A DNA stretch of 21,665 nt from Parasitella parasitica (taxonomy: Eukaryota > Mucoromycota > Mucoromycetes > Mucorales > Mucoraceae): NCBI GenBank assembly GCA_025201805.1, contig MU619457.1, forward strand, positions 1 through 21,665. Direction: 5' to 3'. The notes below the pieces were generated by a model that was given only the letters and a program-made list of their open reading frames with translations, had not been told where the DNA came from and searched no databases. Position 1 is the stretch's first letter. The number at the start of each line of letters is the position of its first letter. The position numbers were made by a program, and so were the translations under genes. Shown here one piece after another: positions 1 to 11,194 of the stretch.

Positions 1-1300
1 TTAATTGAAGGTTGAATCTCATTTCAATTCCAATATTGACACTGACATTCAAATGGAATTGTATAAAGACTTTTAGAAACCAGGACCAGAGCAATCCTGG
101 CTTCCTTTTCAATCTTTAATAAATACCCTACGTTCTCCGTGATATAATCGCTTGTAGTCTCTTTATTTAATTGTCTTTGGAAATAATCGTTATTCATATA
201 ACTCTCAAACATAACGTTTGATTCATACTTTTTTTGTTTTCGATCTTGCAGACCTCAACAATTTGTTTTAAGAATGTAGTGTAGATTGTTTTAGTATATT
301 TAGCTAAAATAAATTATAAAGAGCTTGTAAGCTTTCTTTTAGCGAACAGTAAAATTTAAATTTGATTTCAAAGGAATCATATGAAAATTTACTAGTATTT
401 TAATCGAATATGATATTTAGCCAATCCACAAGGTATGTCTTTCTGATTTCGTTTAAGGGCTTTCCCATACCTTGGTACAACACTTAGGCTGAGTGGTGCC
501 ATTCTCTTCTATGGCATTGCTTTTCTGTCAGAGCGTATGAAGGAAGATTATTTTCGTGCGTTTTGCATATGATGAATTATCTCTGATGTGAACACTATAT
601 GTTGCTGGAGGTTCGCGCCACAATTATCAAGTAGTTTTAATCCGCCAGCCGTGTTTAGAAGATTGATTCGCTTTTTTGTGCATGGATGTCACAGCATTTG
701 TATCATAGTATTCATATTTGAGCATTCGAGATATAGGGCAACTAAACAGTATACTATTATCTTTTCTTAAAGAATTACGTACATGACATCTACATGCCAT
801 ATTTAAATTAATCTAGCACGTTTCATATGTATAACATCGCCAAAATTGTATCATTTGGAAAACGTACAAAGAGACACCATGTTAGTACCATTCTTATTAC
901 CTGGGTCTCTATTTCTATGGATGTCATTACTCAATTACCCAGAACCAGAAGAATACATAGAATTATGTGTTCTAGCTGACAAAATTATATAATGCTCATT
1001 TCGTCGCAATCCCCAGCATTTTAAAACATTGAAAAAGCTGTACCATATAGTGCATCACACGTGTATTACATTATAAGCATGCAAGATGCGAATATATGTA
1101 TGCGTAATATGTTTTACATTTAGTGATCACATTCTTTGATTTCACGTATGCTGTATACATGCATGCAATTATGTTGTTCAGCAGATAATTATACAACTTT
1201 TGGGACACATACATGCTTGTTAAAGGAAAATTACATATACACGTATATTATTTGATTAATGTTAATATTAAAAAGTATGTACAACAGCAGCTTTTTGCTA
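1..1300. other. Left-flank intergenic region, no gene recognised
   Basis: No ORF here resembles a known protein. The longest reading frames (about 60 codons at 24-212 minus and 588-770 plus) have no recognisable motif and no convincing splice context. A 37-codon plus-strand ORF at 879-992 starts with a short hydrophobic stretch followed by an acidic tail. It could be a small membrane peptide, but nothing else supports it. The right part (about 1000-1300) is AT-rich and is expected to hold the 3' UTR and poly(A) site of the minus-strand kinase ending at 1301. Confidence 0.5.
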
Positions 1301-3235
1301 TTATGATTTTTCATTTCGCTCGTCTTCATCGTCACTACCAAGAACAATGGTCTCTGCGTCCGAGTCACCTTCATGATACAGTGTAACTATACAAATTATA
1401 AATTGTCAATAAACAGCTTCGTAGTAAAATATAGTTTGTAATTACCTGAATTAAACTTTGCAAATGGATCTTGCGTATTTACGTTATCAAGGTTACAGTT
1501 AGCAGGAATGGAAATAGCTTCATCAGCGTCCAAGTCCAAACTTGCGCTCTTGTTTGTGAGATGAGAGGGAGGGGGACGATAAAAGTTAGTTGGAGCTGTT
1601 GTTACACCAGGCACAATGGGCGGGGTCATATGTCGAAGTAGAGCAAATTTAAGCGATTTGAAAAAGGGATGAGCCTTCACCTCAGATGCGCCTGCTTTTG
1701 ACCCCAGCCTTTTTGCTTCTTGTTTGTCTAACAAACGACGGATTAAGTTTTTGCATGTATTAGAGACCGCCTGCGGCCGTTTTTTATGTGGTGGAGGAAA
1801 ACTGATTTCAGAGTTCATGATATGATGAAAGGTTTCATTTCGATTTGGCCCCTTAAATGGTGTTGTACCATACTAACAAACAGAAAACAGAGTTTAATAA
1901 AGGAGATATGTACACTGATAAATATAAATTAGATTATAAATTAAGGAGTCAAACTTACAAGCATTTCGTAGATCAAGATGCCCAATGTCCACCAATCAAC
2001 GCTACTTGAGTGGCCCCAGCTACGAATGACTTCTGGAGCAATGTATTCTATTTTGATGTGTGTAAATTGAGTATACATGCCATGAGACCTTGATAAACAC
2101 TCTATTAAATACGCACCTTCTGTCCCAACAAAGCTATTTGTCCGTAAATGTGAAATACAGCTTCTTGTATCGATGGAAGGTGGCTATGTATATGTATCCG
2201 TCAGTCGAGAGTATCATTTTTGCACATGTTATCAACTTACAATATGCGGGGAATTTGACTTTACAATACCAGGTGGTCCGGGTGGAAATGATTGTTTACT
2301 CAGATCAAAATCTGACAGCATGAGATGACCGCTTTGGTGTAATAGAATATCTATTAATTGATGGTTAATAAACATGTGTATATGTATATTAATCGTATAA
2401 ACGCACTTTCAGGCTTCAAATCCCTGTAAATGAATCCTTGCAAATGTAGATATTCAAGAGCGGCAATGACTTCGGCAGCATAAAACTTGGCACCTTCTTC
2501 AGTGAGACATTTGCCAGGCCTTGATTGTAGTGCTCTAAAGAATTCGCCACCAAGGCAATACTCCATCACAAAATACAGATGATCTTGGCTCTGAAATGAG
2601 TGGTACAGAGATACAATAAATGGGTGATTTGCACTGGACAGGATCTCTTGCTCTGCAAGCACTCGTTTGACTTTATTTCGTCTCAGCATTTCTTTTTTTG
2701 ATAGTACTTTCATTGCCATGGTTCTGTCTGTTCCCTTCTGTTTGACAAGGTACACTCGGCCTACATCCCCTTTCCCAAGCATGCGGATTTTGGAAAAGCT
2801 GCTAGGCCCGACTTCAACTTGTCTTATCTTAACACTATTGGCAGCGTAGGATCGACGATTGATGTTCTTTGTAGCTGACAAGACCTTGCGATCAAGTGCA
2901 TATAAAGAAGGCGCAGGTTTTTTAATCATGTCATCTATGATAGTGGGTGGTATAGCAGGTGTTGGTGGCGGTGATTTATTATTGCTGTTGAAACTAAGGC
3001 TGCTACAATTACTGCTATTATTTACAATGGTAGTTACTGATGATGAAAACCAGCTGTTGCTTTTAAAGCCTTTTTGGTGCTGTAAATCACCATAATCATT
3101 TGGCAAAGTGAATTCATTGATCGTCGTGCTTGTTGAGTTACTGTTGCTGTAATATTTACTAGGTGAGAAGAATGATCTTATACGGTGGAAATGGGGGGTC
3201 CCATAAGACGAAGGTGATGTTATAGGTGCTTCCAT
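1301..3235 (-). CDS. AGC-family Ser/Thr kinase, flippase-kinase (Fpk1/NRC-2) type
   Basis: Exons on the minus strand: 3235-2407, 2350-2241, 2183-2117, 2047-1959, 1872-1446 and 1386-1301. They join in frame to 535 residues. A Ser/Asn-rich N-terminus (about 1-140) precedes the kinase domain. Visible landmarks are the glycine loop GKGDVG (154-159), catalytic Lys176, alpha-C Glu195, YRDLKPEN with catalytic Asp272, a metal-binding motif DFD (290-292) in place of DFG, and IAPE (338-341). The DFDLSKQ motif, the insert before FVGTEEYIAPEV and the tail motif LLRHMTPPI are hallmarks of the yeast Fpk1/Kin82 and Neurospora NRC-2 group. Known members phosphorylate P4-ATPase lipid flippases and act in polarity and membrane asymmetry; that role is inferred here. 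Exon 3 is only 67 nt. An in-frame codon at 3292 would add 19 hydrophobic residues. I chose 3235 because the sequence from there is a typical Ser/Pro-rich cytosolic start. Confidence 0.93.
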
Positions 3236-3675
3236 TTTTCTTAATCTTCTTGTATATAATTGATAAATTGAGAGAAACAAGGAAAAGATCAAGCATTAAA
3301 AGATACAAGTTTTTTTAAAAAGACATTTTGAATTAACTCCTATCTTTTCATTAGAGTTTCTTTTAATAAGGGGATACAAAAGGGGAGATAATTTTTATGT
3401 ACAGAGGGAGCTTTTTTGTCTCTCTATATTATTTCTGTTGCAAAATGAACTCCTTGATTTACTTGCCTTCAAATCAATAATTATATTGTCAAATGAAGAT
3501 AATTTATTTACTTGTTATTAAACGACATCAAGGAACGATGGAAATTTATACTTGTATAGAACAAAAAAAAAAAGCTATATTATTAAGATAGTAAAAGTGA
3601 ATAAAGTGAGGAGAGACGATTATTTATGATACATGACAAAACTTATATAAAAGGGGAGAGAGTATAAAAAAAAAA
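3236..3675. other. Intergenic region between corepressor and kinase genes
   Basis: This 440-bp gap separates the stop of the SNT1-like gene from the start of the kinase, both on the minus strand. It must hold the corepressor 3' UTR and the kinase promoter and 5' UTR. It is AT-rich with runs of A/T (for example 3564-3574 and 3667-3675). I see no ORF and no clear regulatory motif. Confidence 0.5.
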
Positions 3676-6600
3676 CTAGCTTCCAAACCAAGTCTCCCAG
3701 CTACTTTGGCTAGGCTCTGCGGGATCATCGTTGTTGTTAAGCAGATCGGCAACCTTCGTAACTGCTGATGGTGCCTCCACCATGGATTGCTGTAGTTGGC
3801 GCTGCTTTGGGGGCGGTAATTGTGGTGACAGTGATGGTTGCTGTTGCTGTTGCAGTGGTTGTGGTTGAGGATGTGGATGTGGTGCCTGTGCAATGGGTCT
3901 AGTGGCTGATGAAATAGGATAATTTACTCTAGGACTAGTGGAATATACAGAATCGGATGAGGATGGAGTAATTCGGGTAGCTGGAGGTGTTGATGAGCGC
4001 AAGTACCCGGGATGATTCATCATATAAGAGGATCCCTTTGGAGTAGTGTTAGGTTTAATGTTCTGTACATGAGCTGCTTGTGGTGAATTCGAAAGAATTT
4101 TTGGCGAAGGTGATTGATCAGCTATAGGAGCAGGGAAAGGGAAGTTTTGAAGTGCTTGAAAATGTGCTGCGCTTGTATCAAATGATGCACCAGCATGTGG
4201 CATTTCACGTTTAGATTGCACATCTGGTAGTGGCTGCTGCTGATGTTGTTGCTGTTGCTGGCGTGCTTGAAATTGATTTACGTACTCGGCCAAATTCAAC
4301 TTTTCTTCATTGTTGGCATAGAAATTACGAACTTGAATCATGGTCTTTGACTTCATTGCGCTTGCAACTTTCTCCCAGTCTCTGCCATACAAGGTCAAGT
4401 ATTTAGAAAATTCATTGCGTTCAGAAACAGACCAGTAGGAAGAGTATGTGGGGCGTTTAGCATCTACCAATGTTGTGGTACGACCCAATTTGCGACCACC
4501 CGCTTTTGCCCCATAATCTGGATCTGTCCATTCAGATGCATCATCTGTAACACTGTCAGATCGATTCGATGCAGATCGAACTCGACGCCTTTTCTGCTGT
4601 TGCTGCTGCTGAGCAGGAGCAACATAAGGCTGTGAAGAGGAAGGCGAAGAAGGTCCAACAGAAGCAGGTTGAGGGGCAATTACAGTGGTATTCATGTTTG
4701 CATGCGAATCCTCATGCCCACTAGGTGTTCTTGATCGTGATGTCAATACAGAAGCCTTGTCTTCACGAGGTGTATTTGCCCCCATTTGAAACATGCCTAC
4801 TAGAGCTGCAGCTGCATCTTCTTCTTCGGCCTTGAGATCGGTTCGACCACTAAGAGCGACAACTTCATCATGGACTGTGCTTTGAATAGGCGATGTTGCA
4901 ATGGGTGTCGTAACGGCAGTTGGTAAAGAAACGGGCGTTCCTCCTCCTGTTGGCGCTGCTGGTGTTAACACTGGTGCTGGTGCTGGTGCTGGTGTTGGTG
5001 CTGGTGTTGCCATGGTAGGGGCCTCTGTATGACGAGTCTCTTCTTCGTTAAAAGCATTTGTTCCAAACCTACGTTTAAAATTGTGATAAAAGTTGCGGCA
5101 CTGCTCCTCGGTTTTGGTCTTTATTAGCTTAGACACTTGAACGAAATCACGGCCATAATGTTTGAACGCATCGATAGCCATCTCCTTTTCACGATCTGTC
5201 CATTTTGTAGATCCACCGACACCAGACGAAACGGGAGCCTTATCCTCGTCATCAGCCGTGCTAGAAAGATCTGCAGTATAACGTTTTGCAGCAGAAGAGT
5301 CACCTGGTAAAGCAATATACGCATCATTTGTTGTAGTGTTCACTTTAATGGGCTCTCGAGGAGTGCGGCCTTTGCGACGTTGGGCAGCAGCAGATCCAGA
5401 GTTTGTACGAAGCTTTTCTTGGTGGGTTATCATGTCTGCATCATCAGACGCGCTGCTGGTAGGACCTGATTGAACAATAGGCGTAGAAATAGGAGGAACT
5501 GCTACAGCATTCAAACTGGTGTTACTGCTAGAGTTGGTTGGTCTCCTTGATCTCTTTCTCTCAGTAACACCGTCCCAATTGCTATTTGGTTGTTCTGCTT
5601 CACGTCGTTCTCTATTTCTACGCTCAGCATCCTTCTCCTTTGCCTTTCTGGAGACTTGAGCTTCACCAATATCAGTCATGAGAGCAGATCCCTTACTCTT
5701 TGCTTTTCGAGAATTAGGAGTAGTGTCGCCAGTGACGGCACGAATGGCTGCAGCTATTCTGTCTCTGTGTCTGGTGGCCTTTCCCCTTCTGCCCTTTTTC
5801 ATAAGAGCCTTAAAATCAATCTTCTTTTTTTTGCGGTAATAAAACAAGACACATTGAGGGGCTGTCTTTGTACCAATAGCAATGGAAATACGTTCAAATT
5901 GCTTGGGATACATCATGTACGATTCCATAAATGTTGTCACTTCCTGCTGATTCCAAACGTCGCCCGTGTCCGAGCCAGTATGGTAGTAGTTGAGAGGGTC
6001 TTTGACAAGGCCACTGCGATCGTCGAAAGTGCGCATACGTTCACGAGAATCCAGTATCATGGGTGGGATTGTAGCTGTTGTCTTCTTTGCGCGAGATTCC
6101 GGATTTCTCATCTCAGCAGACTCCAAAGACTGGATGATTTCCAGCAATTCAGCCTCTGAACGAGCAGCATCAGAGGTGAAATAGCCATTGCCGTAAGGAG
6201 TGGAAGCGCCATCATTCTTGAAACGCAATGCATCAGCTGCATTGTGAACGAAAATAACATTGTCCGTGTATTCCTCTGACTCCTCTTTGCGATGCCGAGA
6301 ATTAGCACGCTGTCCACTGTATCTGTCAAGGCGTCTGCGCTCTTCTTCGCGTCTATGGTCCAGGTACAGATTCTTTTGCTTCCAAATTTTGTAGTGCTGT
6401 TTATATTCTGCTTTGAGTCGAAGCTCTTTTTCCTTCAGTGATTTTTCTTGAGATTCAAGCGCGTGAGTCACATCAATCCGCATCTTTGCAAAGTTGGCAA
6501 CGTTTTCCTTGTAGCAAGGGTAATCCTCAATTCGACCATAAAGAGGTTTGGACCACTTTTCTTGGTCAACCCAATCTTGAGGTGTCTCTCTTTTTCCTTG

Positions 6601-9017
6601 CCAGGTGCCATCAATCATGCCTGAATTACACTGAGCCACGGTGCGATTGTCTTGCAGGATCTTTTCGTACAGCTCGTCATCCAGATGGTCGTTTTTAGAC
6701 TGCAGTTGGTTAATGAGCAGTTGGGGTCGTTTACGCATGATGGGCGAAGATACATCTGAAAAATCCATTAAATCTGCTACATTATTAGATGATGAAGGCT
6801 CATTTTCCATAGCTTGCAATGCTTGCTTCTTGGCTTCCTCTTTGTTTTGAGCAGCTTCTTCCTCGGCATTTTCATCCTCGTCGTCTGCCATTTCAACGTC
6901 TTCTTCCTCTTCCACCTGCTCCTCTTCATGGCCATGTGCTGTGTTAGCTTCCTCTTCGCGTTTGATAGCTGCTTCTAGTAAATCTTCATATGTCGAAATT
7001 TGATTCTCGATATCATCGATCCGTTCAACAATTTGTTCCTGTGTTAGATGGTTCGCTTTTTCTTCAGTTGCAGTCTCAACAGTAGCTTCGCATTCTTTGT
7101 TTTCTTCTGCTTTTTGTATCTCGAGATTATGTGGCGAAAACGCAATATTGAATGAGAGCGGTGCTACGGAGGTTGTGGTTGCCGTGTTTGTTGTTGGTGA
7201 TAATGAGTCCTGCTCTAAATTTAATGATGGCTTTTCCTCTGTTGTTAATGCAGTAGGTTCCTTTTGCGTTGAATCGATTTCCATAGGTTCAGGCTCAGGT
7301 TCAGGTTCAGGAGATACTGACTGATTGCTTGTGTCTTCAATTGCTGCAGCTGGGAATTCCTTCAAAGGGGGTTCCCCTTCCAGATTATCTGTATTCTTAT
7401 CATCAGCAATTACGGCGGATGCTGCTTCCTGAGGCGCAGCATCCATATCTTCTTCATCTTGAAGAGGTTTTGCATCATCTTCAACAACTTCCCCCTTTTC
7501 AAGTGTCTCGTCGTTGACTGCTGTAGTGTAAGCTGGCGCTGCAGTAGAGGGTATTGATTCTTCAGCCTTTACTGGTGGTTCACTAGGATTTGTAACTGTT
7601 GCTGTGGATGGCTTTTCAATGGATGATACGTCTAAACATGAAAGAGTAGTCAGTATTTGAAATCAAAAGCACAAAAAGTTCTTACTTGATTCAGCATTGC
7701 TCCGAGGCTCTGATGCTTCCTTTTTGTCATCTACTTTTGGAGTTTCTGATAAGCGATCTTTATTAGGATAAATCGGGGCAGCGTTGACAGTGGTCGTAGT
7801 AGTAGCTGAAGAAGGTGATGTTTTTCCACTACGAATCTCGACATTGGTTGAAATTCTTTCAGGCCTGTCGCGGTCCATCGTACGTCTACCGTCATCTATT
7901 TTATTAGAACCCCACGATGGCCGACGTCTCCCAGAAGAACGATAACGATCATAATCTATAGGCCCGCTTGAGATACTACTTCTTGGACCTCTGCTGTAAT
8001 AATCACGATCATCTAAACGGTCTCTTTCATAATACGATAAATGGGAGCTGGGTGATGGCGGTATATCTCGGTCTCGATCTCTTTCTGGCCTGTATGAATC
8101 TCCTCCATAGGGTGGCATTTGGTAATTAGGTGGCGGTACGCCATAACCCGAAGGTTCGTATCGCATATCACGCATGTACCTATATAAATAATGTCTAAAC
8201 AAATAATAATCTAATGCCAACTCAATTGAAATTTACCCATCTCGCCGTCTGTCATAGTCCCGACGGCGGTCCTCGTCTCTGTACCTTCGCTCTCTGTCTC
8301 GTTCTCTTTCTCGTTCTCTATCTCGCCATTCACTATATCTACTTGGTGGAGGTGGCGGACCATACGATAATGGTGGTGGTACATCGGCGGTTGGCGTTAT
8401 GGGAGGTTTCAAGTCATCCTTCACATCTTTACTAGCGCTTGAACTAGATGATAACGAAAGCTTTGGATCTTTTGGTGGGTCCGAAGAGCTCACTAAAAAA
8501 AAAAAAAAAAAAAAAAAAACCAGGATTAATTCAGCATTTGCTGGTGAGTTATTGTGTTCAGCTTATTACTTTCACGACGGAGTGGATTTGGTGGTAGTTT
8601 TGGATAATCTCGAGGCATAGAAGACGAGGGTGGATAATGATGAGGATCTTCCCGATAATATGGTGTATATCTATCATCTCTAAATAATCAATGTTTGTTT
8701 AGCCATTGTCTGCATGTTTAATTCAGTCCTTTATACCTGTCTCTTTCTCTTGCTCGGGGATTCATGTACCTGTCATCTCTCATTAAGATGGATCTGTCTC
8801 TGTCGCGGTCTCTTTCACGATCTCGTTCTCTATCACGCAAATCTCTGTAATTGTCCAAATCTGCAGACATGCCGCTTCGAGGTAGTCGATAATTATTGTT
8901 GTACTCATAACGATATCTTGACGGAGGATATCTTCCATCATTGTATGGTGGAGAGCGAGACCTTGATGACGAACGTGAATGCGTTCCTTGTGATGAATTT
9001 GAGCCTGCAACGCTCAT
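3676..9017 (-). CDS. SNT1/N-CoR-like SANT-domain corepressor
   Basis: Exons on the minus strand: 9017-8737, 8679-8570, 8492-8237, 8179-7686 and 7631-3676. They splice in frame to about 1698 residues. Residues 1-380 are low complexity: Ser/Arg repeats, then Arg-Asp/Arg-Glu dipeptide blocks (about 52-75 and 188-215) and Pro/Tyr-rich stretches. An acidic segment (about 607-650) and a charged coiled coil (about 771-817) follow. A motif with MILDSRERMRTF and GLVKDP (about 905-930) leads into SANT 1 (about 938-985). SANT 2 (about 1189-1236) and SANT 3 (about 1441-1492) are further on. The first SANT plus its preceding motif is the signature of yeast Snt1 and animal N-CoR/SMRT, scaffolds of Set3/HDAC3-type histone deacetylase complexes; a nuclear repressor role is inferred from that. 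Gln and Pro-rich tracts fill the C-terminus. A Met at 7446 in exon 5 (residue 443) could start a shorter isoform. Confidence 0.88.
8493..8569 (-). other. Intron 2 of the SNT1-like gene, T25 tract at the acceptor
   Basis: This 77-nt intron runs from a GTAATA donor to a TAG acceptor. On the coding strand the acceptor is directly preceded by an uninterrupted run of 25 T (A25 at 8495-8519 on the plus strand). Removing it joins exons 2 and 3 in frame: phase 1, with the split codon becoming ATG. The length of the run may be uncertain in the assembly, but because it is intronic this does not affect the frame. Confidence 0.85.
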
Positions 9018-9300
9018 AATTTCTTTAATTTAATGGTTTAATACGAATTTGATTGAAAAGAAACGAGATGAAAGAAAAAAAAAAAAGCTCATCTTCTTTT
9101 TGAGCCATGAATTCACACATGGCTGACGTCGATTTCGGTTTTTGTCTGTCATTGGTTTAATAGTTGTCTTTGTCTCGAAAAAGAAGACACTGAACTTCAT
9201 CAAAGTAGCATGAAACTTTGTATCATATTTACCAGAATACTCAAAAATAAGATAATTTAACTCAAAGATCTCGTATTTTTCCACAATCTACTTTGTAATC
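9018..9300 (-). promoter_or_regulatory. Probable promoter/5' UTR of the SNT1-like gene
   Basis: The 280 bp upstream of the ATG at 9017 are AT-rich. They contain a 6-bp inverted repeat GCCATG (9104-9109) / CATGGC (9118-9123), immediately followed by TGACGTC (9124-9130). The latter is close to the CRE/ATF bZIP site TGACGTCA. These elements lie about 90-115 bp upstream of the ATG, where fungal promoter elements are common. The assignment rests on motif match and position only. Confidence 0.3.
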
Positions 9301-10001
9301 AAGGAGATTTTCTATCTAGAAAAGAAACATCTTCAACAATCAGTGCAGCGTATACTCAAGATCATGACATGTATTTATTTATAGGTTTTCAGTATTTTAT
9401 TATTTTATAAGAATGATGAAAAATGCGCTACATTGAGACTTTGTATGTTTTTGAGGTCATTATCACCATGACTACAAGGCATGTAACTCGTCACTCGGAT
9501 CAGTTTTCATTATAGCGAGCTTTAGTCATCGATCCATCACTTGGCTTGATTGACCTTTAGATACAAAAAACATATATTCTTCATGACTGAGCTGCATTAT
9601 TTCTTTTTCCACCTAAGCCAAAAGACAACAAGGCTCTCTTCATGTGTTTTTGCCTTATTCACTTTAGCCTGAAAGCTTAACAGCGCATTTTAACGCACAA
9701 GATAGCGGATGCTTAGAGCTACATAATATCACTTGCTAATGTCAAGCATTGTCATGCTAGGGTTCATCTTGAACAATGAGAATTGTTCACAGAGAGGATT
9801 TCTCTGATACCAGTGCAATCATTTTCTACCTTAATTGTTCAGATTTTTCAAATGGAGTGTAATGTAAAATGTGGCAATATAAAATGTTGTGAATAGGTGG
9901 TAGATGTGGACGGTTAAGAAAAACGAGGAATTCTCCTCTTCAAACAAGATGCTTTATTCACATTGATACATAACAATCGACTATTGCCAAGAATGCTTGC
10001 A
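9301..10001. other. Intergenic region, nothing recognised
   Basis: No protein family, RNA gene or clear repeat was recognised in this 700-bp stretch. I scanned it for tRNA T-loop signatures, spliceosomal RNA landmarks and 5S rRNA and found none. It lies between the promoter of the SNT1-like gene and the possible broken gene described in the next entry. Confidence 0.4.
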
Positions 10002-10766
10002 TCAAATGCCTGGATACATTGTTCCGAAAGAAAATATATTTGTTTGAACATAAAATGCTTTACAAAAACTGTGTAGCACATCAAGATCTTTCGTCTTTTC
10101 CATATAACAAGTGCAATTATCATGAAAACATTATAAAATGCATTACTGAATAAATATCTTGTATAATGATTAGCAAATAGCTTTATTTTTATTCATACAC
10201 CTTTGTTTATCCAAAACTGCAATCAAATCCACTGGATCACTGTAAATTTAAGTAAAATGGAATGCAATGGCCATCGTCAAGCTTGCCTGATGTAATTTTA
10301 GAAAATAATGGGATTAATACAAATCTTATAAATGTTGACACAAAATTTTATTGATAAACCTTTCTTGTTCTTTTCCAAAAATTTCTACACTTTGCATGAA
10401 TCTACTCAGCATACTGGCTAAATTGCGCTAATGTTCAAATACATCTAAACAATGGCACAATAATTTTTGTCTCTGCTTCATACTTTAGCCATTTATCACT
10501 AAAATCTACTTTACTATAAATAAATGCCATACAAATTACATAAGGATCTGAAGCCCGGCCACAGCACCAATTTTTGCTATAACCTAAGAATATAACAAGC
10601 TTTCCACATAAACTTTCTTTCAATGATTGTTCATCATGTATAAGAAAAGAGGTACAGTGGCCTGCTATTTCCCTCAACTTTTTAAAATGTTCACACTGTC
10701 GCCATCATATGAAGCTGGTGAGTTGAAATTATGGTTGGGGGCAGATAAGTTATTTGGAATTTCCAT
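10002..10766 (-). pseudogene. Possible broken minus-strand gene of unknown family
   Basis: Three coding-like fragments follow each other on the minus strand in different frames. The first opens with an ATG at 10766 (MEIPNNLSAP...) and hits a stop next to an A5 run near 10682. One extra base there would join it to an 88-codon frame that runs to 10435 and contains GYSKNWCCGRASDPYVICM. A second fragment spans 10427-10326 (with MLSRFMQSVEIFGKEQERF). A third spans 10130-10002 (with MEKTKDLDVLHSFCKAF). None matches a family I know, and no splice pattern rescues the whole. It may be a decayed gene, a gene with a sequencing error, or chance ORFs. Confidence 0.28.
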
Positions 10767-11194
10767 GTGAACAGTTAACCAATCTCAATGATGCTGCATG
10801 AATCAATTTAATTGATAGCTGAAAGTGGATAGTACCTATAACTTTGATACAAAGAGAATAAGCGTTCTGACGAACAATGATGCGATTGGTTTGGATCATG
10901 GAATATGTAGGGCACGGGACATAAGGACATTAATTGTTATACATTGCTGTTGATTGTTCTTTAATAAAATAGTTCGCCAATTTGGAGAGGGGAAATAAGA
11001 GAATGCTTCATGGTATTTTTCTTGAACAATTACATAGTTTGACGCTCATTGTTTCTAGGTATTGAAGTGCTCATCTTTCCATGCACTTTAGTATAGTGTG
11101 ACCTATGTTTTGAAAGGCCTATTTAAACATGTTACAAAAGGCATTGTGATACTTTTTCCTCTTCCAAAAACTAAAGTTGATAAAAAAAACAAAA
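10767..11194. promoter_or_regulatory. Upstream region of TVP18
   Basis: This region precedes the TVP18 start at 11195 on the plus strand. A TATA-like CTATTTAAA lies at about 11119-11127, some 70 bp upstream of the ATG, and the ATG is preceded by an A-rich leader (AAAACAAAA), typical of fungal start contexts. If the minus-strand fragments to the left were once a gene, this region would have been a shared divergent promoter. No operator-like repeat was seen. Confidence 0.3.

Noticed and set aside
24-212. 62-codon minus-strand ORF at the left edge
   Set aside because: No motif, no splice context and no supporting features; kept only as a note in the intergenic entry.
2290-2345. Loss of kinase activity suggested by DFD in place of DFG
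   Set aside because: The DFDLSKQ form is characteristic of the active Fpk1/NRC-2 kinase group, and the other catalytic residues are present.
5590-6159. 189-codon plus-strand ORF
   Set aside because: It lies antisense within the long last exon of the SNT1-like gene, has no recognisable family, and its length is explained by the codon bias of the opposite strand.
7663-8220. Separate Arg/Asp-rich proteins upstream of the SANT gene
   Set aside because: These reading frames join through four GT-AG introns with matching phases into the SANT gene, so they are its 5' exons.
9030-9284. 84-codon minus-strand ORF just upstream of the SNT1-like ATG
   Set aside because: Low-complexity Phe/Lys content from A/T runs, no motif; better read as 5' UTR and promoter.
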